A stretch of 23,775 nt of DNA from a candidate division SR1 bacterium (GCA_007116275.1 SKIU01000118.1:1-23775); one strand, 5' to 3'. Counted from the first letter of the stretch, positions 9,233 to 19,435 are shown. Notes: a model not told the origin generated them from the sequence alone. Numbers and translations are program-made.

Positions 9233-10584
9233 ATATCATTGTTTGTGATAAATTGTTCTGGTGTGAGCAATCATTCTCGTACTTGTATAAATTCTTGTAT
9301 CATGCTATTTTCGGTGATATATTTATTATTACTTATAAGCATATCTCGACTATTTTCATTGCTGTATAGATCTCATTGTGTTTGTGTGTCGTTGATGCTA
9401 CTATTTGCACTTAGGCTCGCTGCAATCGTTCTATCTCGTAGATCTGGATTTATCTCTACCAGACTTGCTTGGATATAGTTTTCTAGGAAATAGAGTACTC
9501 TTGTTTCTGATGGTGAATTGTTGTTTATAACAAATCCCCATCATCTTGCTGGATAGCTATCATTAAACCAGAATGGATATATTTGATATCTTGCATCAGT
9601 AAAATATTTTTCAAATTTATGTATGTCAGACAATATTCCAAAGCGTATATTCCCTGGTTGATATGTAAATAAACATATATTTGGATATCGTTCACATCCG
9701 ATGTTTTGTTCTACTAGTTTTTTTGTATTACTAATGAAATCTGCGACACTTCGAGATGTTGTTTGTGTTAACTCTTGTATATCGAGTATGGTTTGTATCG
9801 TTTGGAGGGGGTCTGTACTGTGTATTGCTTGGTTGATGATATGGTATGTTATAAGAAAATGATTTTCAAATAGCTGTCTATTTTGTTTGATAAATTGTCT
9901 GTCTTGGTTGGTTCGTCAAAATAATATTGGAAAATATCATCTTTGCGTATTGTCTCGTCATGTTATAGTATTTAACCATTTTTCTGCATTGTTAATATTT
10001 TCGCTGTTTTCTTGAGCAAATATTACCAGTGGATCAATGCTATGTGGTATGAATGTATATTCTTCTTGATCTAAAATACTTGCAAATACATCATGATAAT
10101 AAGGTGTTAATGATTCTGCGATAGATACACTTTTACTATTGGTTGTGAGAGAATTTAATAATTCAGTAGGAATTAGGGCTATATCAATTTGTTGGTTATT
10201 GTATATTCGTTCTTCTTCTCGTTTGTGCAGATCACTTAGTGTTTGTGGCGTATGGAATATGACACTAAATCATATTTCTTGTTCTATATCTTGTGCTATA
10301 GTTTCAAATCAAGATGTGAAAAGAAATTCAGGTATGAGGACATGGAGATTTTTTTCTTCCTGTCCATCGAGTAGTAATTGTGTGAAATCTATCTCTCCGT
10401 CATCCTGTATTTGTATCCCAGTATCTGTAGTTATTGCTTCATTATTTGTTGTATGCTGTTCTTGTGTCGATTCTCTAGTGTTGTTTGATCATCCAAAAAA
10501 AGCTGTAACGAGAAAGTAAGCGGATATCAGTAAGCCTATACTCCCTACAACAATAAATACTTTTCCTTGTGTTTGTGTTTCCAT
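9229..10584 (-). CDS. Membrane-anchored protein resembling an extracellular solute-binding protein
   Basis: 451 aa. One N-terminal hydrophobic helix (about residues 8-28, GKVFIVVGSIGLLISAYF) without a lipobox, then a Ser/Thr/Glu linker. The large outer domain recalls type II periplasmic binding proteins: LHVLIPEFLFTSGFETIA, QQIDIALIPTELLNS, EYTFIPHSIDPLVIFAQ in the first lobe, and RGWGFVINNNSPSETRVLYF with NYIQASLVEINPDLWDRT near the end, as in family 1 sugar-binding proteins. No ABC permease or ATPase is next to it. It is the last gene of the pilin-rel-PilX run, five nt after the PilX-like gene, so it may be part of a pilus or surface structure rather than a transporter. The fold call is by eye and moderate at best. 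Confidence 0.75.
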
Positions 10585-10589
10585 CTTTA

Positions 10590-11672
10590 TTAGAATATGA
10601 TACTAAAATATGATCATACTTGTCATTGCTGTTGCGGTTTTTTTATTTGTACATTTACCTGATACGGATTTACCTTTCCTTGTCCAGTGATATATCGATA
10701 TGTGTCGCTTATCATATCATCACTTTCTATATAGTATTCAAGAAATGGATAGACAAACCCTTCGTTGTTTTGTGCATGTTGTATGATTTGATAATGGAGT
10801 GTTAGTATATTTGTTCAGTTATCTTGTCGTAATGATTGGAAGTTTGTTGTTTGTATATCCCTAAATCATTCCCCAAATCAATCGTGTTGTATGATGGTGC
10901 TGCTTTGTTTTAGTGGATTAAATCATAATCAAAATAATAATAATGGGTTTGTTGTTGTGTTGTTGATTGTAGACTCTCTTATGTGCATATCATCTGGTCA
11001 TACCATACTTGTTGCTCTATCTGTATCCGTTTGTGGTATAATAGTAAATGGTTTATTGTTATACTCTCATTTTATTTGTCGAAGTGCTATTATATCATCA
11101 CTGATTCCATCATCGTTTTGATCACAGGTATCACACAATAATCATCCTATTTTTTCTGGTAATCTGATATGTGTTTGTATTTGTGTTCATTGAAAATTTT
11201 GTATATCTTGTTCGGTAGTATAGTATTTTTCTGGATCGTTTTGTTGATTAGTTTGTAACCTAATGCTTAAATCTTGATTGTATGATAGATTGTTGTAGTT
11301 ATTATTTGTTGCTGTTTGGAATATGGATGTTATGTTTGATTGATTTTCTTTTGGTATATTATTTGTTTGTCATTGCAGAGATCGTTGAATACCGTTGTTA
11401 TCCTCTGACAATAAACCAAATTGTCCATTATTTTGATCACTTATAGGTCATCGAGATGTTGTGGTATCTCGTCATCATGATCCATTGAATCAAAATTCTT
11501 GTTGTTTGCTCACTAATAGCGCTCTTTCTATTCATATCATAGCACCATAGTAAGCACTATTGTATTGTTGTATCGTTCAAATGTTTTGTAAAAAAGGTAT
11601 AAATATAGCATAAATACCTATACTCAGTCAACTTATTGTTATCAGTGCAATGATTGTAAATGCTATAATCAT
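10590..11672 (-). CDS. PilX-like pilus assembly / minor pilin-type protein
   Basis: 360 aa. The start GSMIIAFTIIALITISGLS is a hydrophobic N-terminal helix as in PilX-type minor pilins, followed by the typical NSAYYGAMIGIERALL (family 'A.YAAEAGIE.AL') and a GSGGWDTTTSWGP motif in which both Trp are CGA. The rest is a Gln/Asn/Thr-rich outer domain with CDTCDQNDDGISDD, which looks like a calcium-binding loop of the DxDxDG type, and a Gln-rich end. The ATG at 11672 is the first in frame; the two codons before it read Gly-Ser, which fits a prepilin-like Gly-Ser junction, so an upstream non-ATG start is possible. It follows the phosphomannomutase gene by 19 nt. With the prepilin at 15678 it suggests a type IV pilus. 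Confidence 0.78.
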
Positions 11673-11691
11673 TGATCAGGTATATATAAAA

Positions 11692-13092
11692 TTATTGGAT
11701 AATGGTTTCTAGTTCATTGGTAACTTTTTCTCGTGTTTCTTTATCCTCTGCCTCTACAGTAAATCTTATTTTATTTTCTGTGTTTGATCATCTTACATTA
11801 AATCGATATTTGTCTGTATATACAGACACTCCGTCTATACTTTGTGGATTGTATTCTTTATATTTTTCTCTTATAGTTTCTATAATCACTTCTTTATTTG
11901 CTACTTTGTATGCTTTAACTGGTCATTTGTAGTATTTGTTGTACTCTTGTATCATGTCATCAAAATTGTTGTAGTTTTCTAGTGCTTTCATGATATAATA
12001 CTGTGAGAGTAAAATTGACTCTACATAACCTACTTCTTGAAACATATAGTGTCCACTCACTTCTCCTCCTGATAGTGCCTTATTTTTTGTCATTGTATGG
12101 TTTATGAAAAATCTTCCAACTTTGGATATTTGTGCTGATCATCAATGTTTCTCTATAGTTTCTGCTACTATTTTTGAACTCATACAATCATAGAGCAATG
12201 TGGGATTTTTGTCTTTATGTTCTTTGAGTAACTGGGTTGCGATGATAGCGTATATGATGTCACCATTGATCACTTTACCACTATTGCTGACAAATCATAT
12301 TCTATCACCATCGCCATCAAACATAATTCAAAATTCTGCTTGTTCTTGTTGTATATGATTTATGAGTTGGTCATAATTTTCTGGATTGCTTGTGTCTCAT
12401 TCATGAGCTGGAAATGTGCCATCTGGATAGTCATTTATCATCATAATGAGGTGGTTGTTGGCATACTGGTTGTAGAAGTTTTTCTCTGCGCTTACTGTTG
12501 CTCCATGACAAAAATCAACAACAAATTTATGATTTTTTTGTAATTGTGTCCATTTTTGATTAAGATATTGGTAGTATGATTGTATTTTTTCTTCTATTTT
12601 CTGGGGTTTGCTTGTATATTTTTTTGGTTCTGCAATAATTGGGCCGTTTCGTTCTTCTTGGGCATGAGTAAACATCTGATAAAGGTCTTTTGTATCTATC
12701 AGTCATGCGTTTTTATCAAATGCTTTGATGCCAGTATATTCAGCAGGGTTGTGGGATGCAGTAAAGATAGTTGTCATATCTCGATCGTTCATTCCTATTT
12801 GGTATGCGGCAGATGTACTTATGATCCCATATGGATATTCTTTATGAGCAAAGGTATCAATGGTATCTATGTTTGTTATTCATGCAGTGGTTGCTCATGC
12901 CAAAAAATGTGTGATGAGATCTGTATTGATTTTTCTGGTGTCGCTGGATACTAATAGGCTCGCTTTCGGTCATTGTGTCTGTATGAGATGGTTTCCTATA
13001 CCATATCACATCAAAAATGCAAAATTATTGTCTATTTCTTCTTCAAATATTCCCCTGATATCATATGCTTTAAAGGCTTTAGTATATTTCAT
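11692..13092 (-). CDS. Phosphomannomutase/phosphoglucomutase family protein
   Basis: 466 aa, alpha-D-phosphohexomutase family. It would interconvert hexose-6-phosphate and hexose-1-phosphate to feed sugar nucleotides for surface glycans. All four family signatures are present: the N-terminal FKAYDIRG; the phosphoserine loop FTASHNPAEYTGIK; the metal-binding DGDGDRI; the sugar-binding GGEVSGH; and the phosphate-binding YWFNVRGSNTENKIRF at the end. In that last motif the Trp is CGA (11803-11805) while the Arg is AGA, one of the clearest single cases for CGA=Trp. It sits in the minus-strand block between a small membrane protein gene (24 nt) and the PilX-like gene (19 nt). Whether it acts on mannose, glucose or both cannot be told by eye. 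Confidence 0.92.
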
Positions 13093-13116
13093 ATTTTTGC
13101 TATTGTAAGATAAATG

Positions 13117-13383
13117 TTATTGTCTTTTGTATTGTACTGGTCTCATCGTAATATATATAGGTAATCCTATAATTGGAGAAAATAATGTTATAAATAAAAT
13201 AGATACAAGCTGTACTATGGTGCTATTTGTTCTGGCATGAATATCTCTACTGACTCGAATAATACTTAATATTCGTAAAAATATATAAAATCATAATATA
13301 CCAACAATAATCATTTCGATACCATTTATTTTTTCTATAATTTCTGGTGATAAGACAGCTCCTGTCTCAATAAGATTTTCCAT
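13117..13383 (-). CDS. Small two-helix membrane protein, unknown
   Basis: 88 aa. Two hydrophobic helices (about residues 22-38 and 61-79) flank a conserved-looking cytoplasmic or outer loop WVSRDIHARTNSTIVQLVS, in which the Trp is CGA. The second helix leads to a GLPIYITMRP ending and a short basic tail. I recall small CPR membrane proteins with the same 'WVxRDI..RTN' and 'GLP.Y...RP' pattern, of unknown function. It sits 8 nt downstream of rel and 24 nt upstream of the phosphomannomutase gene and is very likely co-transcribed with both. Confidence 0.8.
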
Positions 13384-13391
13384 AATAATAA

Positions 13392-15581
13392 CTAGGATAA
13401 ATGTCTATTTTTTATCTGTATAGAGTTGTTGTTGTTTTTCAAGTCTTTAATAAGATAGTCTATCTGTGCTGGGCTCTTATATTGCGATTCAATAATCATT
13501 TCGGTTGTGCCATCATCGTAATTTTTTACTCAGACATGTTGGAGATCTATATTTAGTTCTGATATCCTTTGCATAACTTGCATAATGTTTGCATATTTTT
13601 TGGGAAAGTGGAGAGTTAAGGAGAAATGATATATATTTGGTTCTTCATCTATCCAATGAGCTTCTAACAAATTTGCATATGAAGCTGTTTTGAGTGCTTT
13701 ACATGTGAGTGTATGTATTTTTATTTCATGTCTTCAAACTTTTGCTATAATTTTGTCTCCATATTTTGGTCTACATTCTGGACAGAGTTGGTAGTTTATG
13801 ATACTGTTGCCATCGATAATGATTTCACTATCTCATTTTGGTTTTTTCTTGTTTGTTTTCTTGTGTGTTTCTTTGAGTTTAGGGTATGCTATATTTATTA
13901 GCTTTCCATAACTTAGTTTTTTATCTGAAATTTCTATAAGTTTTTTTTCTAATTCTTCTGGTGTTAATGATTTTACTATCTGATCTTCTTTAGCGCGCAA
14001 TGCGGGTAATCACAGCTCTTTTAGTTTTTTGTTTAAGTCGCTTATTACTTTCTTGAGTATCATATCTCTATTTTGTAGCTTTAGGTGTCTATTGAGATGT
14101 GCTTTTGCGCTTGGTGTTTTGAGATAATCTACTCGATGCTTACTTGCCGTATATTTATTTTTCCATGTTTGTATCATAACTACATCTCCACTTTTGGGTA
14201 CATAGGATATAGGCTTAATCTCTCGATTTACGAGTGCATTTTTGAATTTTAGTCCCACTTCAGTGTGGACATGGAAAGCAAAATCAAGGACTGTTGATCA
14301 ACGTGCTAGTTCTATGATATCTCCTTTGGGTGTATAGAGAAATGTAGATTTATTGAGCATCTCTATGTTTAGCTCATTTTTGAATCATTCTTTATTTTCT
14401 GTAGTTTTATAGCTGTTTACTAGATCTTGTAGTTTTTTTATCCATTGTGCCTGGTTCTTTGGTATTTTTACTGATCACTTATTTTCGCTATATCCATAAT
14501 GAGCTGCTACTCAATATTCGGCAACATTATCCATTTCTATAGTTCTTATTTGTATCTCTGTAGGGAAGCGAAACATACCTAGTACTGTTGTATGAATACT
14601 TTTGTATCCATTAAATTTGGGTATCGCGATATAATCTTTAATTCTTTTTATCATTGGTGTATAATGCTTGTGTATGATTCCTAATGTCAGATAGACATCT
14701 GCTATATCTTTGGTAATAATTCTAAAAGCAAGCATATCCATTATTTTTGAGAAATCGTTTGTGTTATATTTATTTTCACTTTTTTCTCGTGTTCTATATG
14801 GACTTTTAAGTCTTCACTTGATAGAAAAATCTTTGAGTCCTTCTTCCTTTAGTAATTTTGTTATTTTTTTGATTCATTTGTCTACGTAAGCATATTCAGA
14901 AGAGAAACTTTTTCTCATATATTTTACTATTTTTTGGAATTCTTCTGGATGGAGTATTTTAAAACATCCATTTTCTAGGTAGAGTTGGTAATGATATAAT
15001 CATAATTTTTTTGCTATAGGAACATATATTTTCATTGTTTCTTGTGCTATTTTTATTTGTTTGTCTTTTTTTGGATGGAAATGAAGTGTTTGTATATTGT
15101 GAATGCGATCGGCAAGCTTTATGAAAATCACTCTGAGATCTTTTGCCATTGCGAGAAATGTTTTTTTGATGGTTTCTAATTGTCTATCTTCTCCTTTATA
15201 TTTTATTTTAGATACCTTTACGAGTCATTCACAGATGTCAGCTACTTCCTTGCTAAAATGTTCTTGTATATCATCATAAGTCACCGGAGTATCTTCTATA
15301 ACATCATGGAGGATACATCATTGTATGGATGCAATATCTGGTTTTATTTCCATAAGAAATAATGTTGCCTGTAGTGGATGTGCTATATATGGTTCTCATG
15401 ATAACCTCATAATATCATCATGTGCTTCCTTTGCAAATATATATGCTTTATCTATTTCTTTTAGTAAGTTTTTATCCAGATATTCTGCGGCTATTTCTTT
15501 TATTTTTTTTACTAAAATACTTGGATCTTTATCAAAGAATGGTTCATAAGAAAAGAAATTATTTATTTCTTTAAGATTCAT
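13392..15581 (-). CDS. rel: RelA/SpoT-type bifunctional (p)ppGpp synthetase/hydrolase
   Basis: 729 aa, full-length long Rel. It makes and degrades the stringent-response alarmone (p)ppGpp. N-terminal HD hydrolase: RLSGEPYIAHPLQA, then LHDVIEDT and MAKDLRVIFIKLADRIHN, with the HD and ED residues present. Synthetase (about 235-360): GRLKSPYRTWEKS, DMLAFRII, KDYIAIPKFNGYKSIHTT, EIQIRTIEM and EYGVAAH. TGS domain (about 405-470): FLYTPKGDIIELARGSTVLDF. A CPEC-containing stretch precedes a C-terminal ACT-like domain. The Trp in YRTWEKS is CGA, matching the Trp of E. coli RelA at this site. Both active sites look intact, so it is probably bifunctional. The 96-nt gap upstream may hold its promoter. 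Many UGA codons interrupt it in the standard code. Confidence 0.93.
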
Positions 15582-15617
15582 GCATAGATTATTTAGCTAA
15601 AGTATATTCTATTGTTC

Positions 15618-15633
15618 AGCATATGTATATGCT
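15618..15633. promoter_or_regulatory. Inverted repeat in the rel upstream region
   Basis: Two 7-bp arms (agcatat and atatgct) around 2 nt, in the 96-nt gap between the pilin stop and the rel start. On the minus strand a TTGATT and a TATGCT overlapping the repeat are spaced 16 nt, so it could be an operator on a rel promoter. It could also be chance in AT-rich DNA; the T run beside it points the wrong way for a terminator of the pilin gene. Confidence 0.3.
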
Positions 15634-15677
15634 TTTTGTAATCAAGAAAAACTTACTTTTTGTCTGTTGTCTTTATG

Positions 15678-16358
15678 TTATTTGGCAAAATTTGTGATTG
15701 CACTACAGAGTGTTGTTTGTGTTATATCTTCTTTGATGTTATATGTATGTGCACAAAATACAAGTTCTTTGGGGTTTGGTCAGCCACACAATACATCTTC
15801 ACCATTGTCACAATCAAGCAATTCTCCTCCTGCTATATTTGTATTTTTTTCGTATAGTCATTTGATTTGGATGATTCTGAGTGTTGTGTTGCTGTGATCT
15901 CTATCACAATTTGTTAGTAGTGCTCCTTGATTGCATATTTGTATATTTTCTGCTATAGTTACTATATCGTCTATATTTTTAATATCTACACCCGATAGTC
16001 TTTGTAACGCAAAATATTCTTGATTGTTGCTAGTTGTTTCTTGTATGATGGTATATCGTCAAGATTTCATCCAAGCATCGTTACTACATATTCCATCATC
16101 ATCAGCTAATGGATCTATTTTTAGTCGACATTCTTCTTTTTGTGCTGATCGTCTCGTCCAATTCGTATCTCTAATGTTATGGATTATCTCTATTCCTTCT
16201 CTACTTATATTTATGTTTTGGGTTTTTATTTTACTTTGGGCTATGAGTCATGAACTATTTTCGAGTACAACAAAAATTCATGCAAATGCAATTGCTAATA
16301 TGCTTATTGTTACTAATATTTCCATGATAGTAAATCATTTTGGGCTTGTAGTATTCAT
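15678..16358 (-). CDS. Type IV prepilin (pseudopilin-like)
   Basis: 226 aa. The start MNTTSPKGFTIMEILVTISI is a textbook class III (prepilin) signal: short basic leader, K-G, then F-T-I-M-E with Glu at +5 and a hydrophobic helix. The cleavage-site Gly is itself a UGA codon (16335-16337). After the helix come SREGIEIIHNIRDTNWTRW and ECWLKIDPLADDDG, both common in CPR pseudopilins; the Trp in TRW and in ECW are CGA. Several Cys pairs (CSND, CNQGALLTNC, LLDC, LCG) in the outer domain suggest disulfides. It is the first gene of the minus-strand block that holds rel and the PilX-like gene. No pilus ATPase, PilC or prepilin peptidase gene is in this window. Confidence 0.87.
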
Positions 16359-16423
16359 GCAGAAGGATATATAATAATTGTATCGTTGTATCTTATTTAT
16401 AACGATAGTAAATATGGTAGAAA

Positions 16424-16439
16424 AAGCAAGTGATTGCTT
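16424..16439. promoter_or_regulatory. Palindrome in the divergent intergenic region (possible operator)
   Basis: Perfect 6-bp arms aagcaa and ttgctt around a 4-nt loop. The right arm is also the -35 of the plus-strand promoter at 16434-16462, so a protein bound here could act on that promoter and on the divergent pilin gene. Confidence 0.35.
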
Positions 16440-16462
16440 GGTATTTAGGTTCTATTTATAGA
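16434..16462 (+). promoter_or_regulatory. Promoter for the 16466 gene, near-leaderless
   Basis: TTGCTT (16434-16439), 17-nt spacer, TATAGA (16457-16462), with the ATG only 3 nt further on. The predicted start falls at the ATG itself, which implies a leaderless mRNA if this promoter is used. Confidence 0.45.
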
Positions 16463-16465
16463 CTT

Positions 16466-17065
16466 ATGGAAGATTCAACTCTCTTGTATGCTTTATGATC
16501 TATTTGTATAGCAGTATGTGTTTCTCTGTTTTTCCTTTGATTAGAAAATATTATTAAAATTATACTTGGTAATTATATACTATGATTTATGTGCTTTGCT
16601 GTTAGTGTCGGTATTAATAACCTGATATTATATTTGTCAAGTCTTGATGAACAGCTGTTTTTGTGATTTTCTGCTGTTTGATGGTCAAAATTTTTATCAA
16701 ATGGACATGCGACTATTATATTGCTGATTTATATAGTATTATTGGTTTTTGTTTATAAAAAATCTACTTTTTCTATTCGTCTACCTTGAGAGTTGGCAAT
16801 TCAAAGGACTCTGTATCTTGTCTTTGTTCCTTTAGCTCTTGTGAGTATTATACTTACTATATATGTTTTGGCTTGGGGGGTAGGCATATTGTCTCCTATC
16901 GTCCTACAAGAATGGGCAAATAGCGGTTGATCCATGGCTTTTGTTGCTCAAATATTTTCCTTTGCTCCAGTCTGGATATTTGTGCATGGATTGTTAGTAT
17001 TGTTTTTGAGCGCATGATTACCAGTTCGTGTGCAAACTGATTTAAGTGATTTTGGTGATATATAA
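16466..17065 (+). CDS. Polytopic membrane protein, unknown
   Basis: 199 aa with about five or six hydrophobic helices (roughly residues 8-26, 30-52, 66-72 partly, 82-100, 113-140, 163-185). Loops contain SSLDEQLFLGF, GWSKFLSNGH, a basic FSIRLPGELAIQRT and an outer LQEWANSGGS; the C terminus VRVQTDLSDFGDI is soluble. No family is recognised. It precedes a slipin gene by 21 nt. Slipins often pair with a NfeD-type membrane partner, but this protein lacks the beta-barrel OB end of NfeD, so the pairing is positional only. Seven UGA codons are read as Gly. Confidence 0.78.
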
Positions 17066-17077
17066 CTTTTATTTTGT

Positions 17078-17083
17078 TATAAT
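17078..17083 (+). promoter_or_regulatory. Extended -10 element directly before the slipin gene
   Basis: TG-T-TATAAT: a perfect -10 with an upstream TG. Its predicted start coincides with the second of two ATG codons (17090), again pointing to a leaderless mRNA. No clear -35 is seen. Confidence 0.35.
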
Positions 17084-17086
17084 AGT

Positions 17087-17860
17087 ATGATGGAATTGTT
17101 TATGTATGTTGTTGTTTTTTTGTTGCTATTTTTGATGGCAGGGATTAGAGTTGTAAAACAGTATGATAGGTTGGTTGTATTTACTTTGGGTAAATACACT
17201 GGTATATTACAACCATGATTAAAACTCATTATTCCTATTATTCAAACAACTACAAAGATTGATATTAGAGAGAAAGCAGTCGATGTGCCTAGTCAAGAAG
17301 CGATGACAAAGGACAATGTATCCTGTGGAATAAATGCAGTTATTTACTATAGAATAAAGGAAGAATACGTTGATAAGGCAGTTATTAATGTTCGTAATCT
17401 TGATTATGCTATGAGTCAGTTTGCACAAACTACTATGAGAAATATCGTTGGGCAGTTTGAACTTGATGAGTTGCTTGCAAACAGAGAAAAAGCAAGTCAA
17501 AAAATAAAAAAAATTGTTGATGAAAAATCTGATGCGTGGTGAGTAGATGTATTATCTGTTGAAATAAAAGATATTACGATTCCACAAGATCTTAAAAGAA
17601 CTATTGGAAAACAGGCTGAAGCAGAGAGAGAAAAAAGAGCAAAAATTATTTCTTCTCAATGAGAATTAGAATCTGCTGAAAACTTACAGCAGGCTGCTAC
17701 AATGCTTGCTAAGGCTCCATGAGCCTTGCACTTAAGAACCTTACAATCTATTAATGATATTAGCTCTGATCAATCTAATACAACTATATGGATGCTTCCA
17801 ATAGAAATTATGGATGCAATCAAAGGACTATGAGACTTTGTTCAAAAAGATAAGAAATAG
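17087..17860 (+). CDS. Slipin / stomatin-like SPFH-domain protein
   Basis: 257 aa, the usual slipin length. One N-terminal membrane helix (residues 2-20), then [21 protein letters not shown], the conserved start of stomatin-like proteins. The SPFH core shows [35 protein letters not shown] (family 'R..iG...LdelL'), [19 protein letters not shown] and a Glu/Arg/Lys-rich coiled coil after [19 protein letters not shown]. Such proteins oligomerise on membranes and organise protease or lipid microdomains; the role here is not shown. ATG 17087 and ATG 17090 are adjacent; the promoter geometry slightly favours 17090. It ends six nt from the convergent baseplate-J-like gene. Confidence 0.92.
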
Positions 17861-17866
17861 TATTGC

Positions 17867-19399
17867 TTATTCTGGTTGATCTATACGTATACGTATTCTT
17901 GACTTAAGTTTTGGAATAGTTGTGTATCGTGGTGGTCTAATAATGATACGTGCTGTTGATATTTCTGGATATGACAACAATATATCTCTTGCTTGTCTTT
18001 CATTTACTCATACGATACGATCTTTTATATTATCGATTATTTGATTGACGTCTCATTGGAAATCATACCCTTGAATGATGCTTATCTTGGTTGGTATCAC
18101 ATATAGATTTTCTAATATTCTTATATCAGAATAAAATATTAAACTATTTTTATCTATACCTATGATATTTATTTTTTCTGATGGCCTTTGATTGATGTAT
18201 AGCATAATGGCATCATTAAAGTCCTCCCATAGCACATAGGGAAAATATATACGTGCATGTATTTCTCCTCTTAATATTGGTTGCTCTTGTTCACTGTAAT
18301 CATCTATTTGAATATTTAAAATCTCATAGTTAACTAATTCCTCAAAATTGAGAAAAAAAGCATTGTTGTCATTGAAGTTTCTGGTTAGTATATTTGTGGT
18401 ATTATTATTGATGTATTGTACCAATCTTTCTGATAGTATCTGTTCATCCTCTTCTGTCAAAAAACCTGTAGATACAGATGATCATCATTGAAAGTTTGTT
18501 GTAGTTACTGCTGATATTTCTTTGGTAAAGAAACTTCTTGTTAGATTTCTAATCCATAGCTCTGTACCTGATCAAATGTTTCCTCTTGTTCCCATGACAA
18601 CTCATTCATTATCTATTTCCATGGCTTCAATATTGATAGTTACTTCACCAGGTTGATCTGCTGTTCCTGATGGTATGGTAAATGCTTGTGGTGCTCTAAA
18701 AAACAATCAATCTTCAGTTATAAATCTTGTATTTGGCACTAAGCTTAATTCATCTTCAGTTGTATTTGTTATAGTTATAGTCCCTTTTGATGGGTTCTGT
18801 ATATGTCTTATGTTACTTGCACTCATTGTTAATTCATAGCGATGGTCAATATATCCTGAATAAAATGGTATATTTAGATATCTGGATATTATTGGGAATT
18901 CCTCATCATTTACAGGATAGTAACGAAAATTGTATGTTATATCTTCTATTTGGTATGTTGGTGTTATTTGTAATGTTGTACTTGGTACAATTAATGTATA
19001 AAGTGCAAAAAGTATGATACAAACAAATAAAAATTCTGCACCGAAGACAACAAAAAATATATAATTTTTTTTGTCTATAGCATGGAGATGAAATTTTTTT
19101 ATATCAAAGAGGAATAGTTTTATCATGTGAAGTGTTTTTCGTATTGGATGTTTTTCTTTGAATATATATTGTAAATTATTGCGTTCAAAAAAAATCTTTG
19201 CTTTGTGTGTTTTTGCTATAAATAATCATACAATTTGCTTTTTTTCAAGTATTTCTTTTATCTGTTTTGCTCGCCAGTCATTTTGAAAAAATGCATGTTC
19301 TGGGTCTATATGAATATGTATGGTTTTTTTCTTGGGCACTTTTTCAAGTGTCTTAAATATCTTATATAGCCCGTGTTCTTTAAGAAAGAAAAATTTCAT
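17867..19399 (-). CDS. Membrane-anchored baseplate-J-like protein
   Basis: 510 aa. Residues 1-110 are cytoplasmic, with HIHIDPEHAFFQNDWWAKQ and KKQIVGLFIAKTHKAKIFF, a small alpha/beta region I cannot name. One membrane helix follows (about 113-136). The outer part has GTITITNTTEDELSLVPNTRF, FRAPQAFTIPSG, a VVMGTRGNIGSGTEL motif and LTEEDEQILSERL, the order seen in baseplate J/gp47-like proteins (a T-x-F strand, then the 'A.G..GN...G' turn). The end has ARIIIRPPWYTTIPKLKSRI, with the Trp as CGA. Baseplate-J-type domains are known from phage tails and related devices, but CPR genomes carry membrane-anchored versions with no tail genes nearby, as here. Function unknown. Confidence 0.72.
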
Positions 19400-19435
19400 A
19401 TATATGTTGTATTTATTATAGTAAACATTTTATCA

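Noticed and set aside
10590..11672. Gln/Asn-rich stretches as tandem repeats
   Set aside because: The low-complexity residues come from varied codons with no regular unit; no true repeat array or CRISPR-like spacing is seen.
15618..15638. Inverted repeat followed by T run as a terminator
   Set aside because: The T run is on the plus strand, but both neighbouring genes are on the minus strand, so it cannot end the pilin transcript; kept only as a possible operator.
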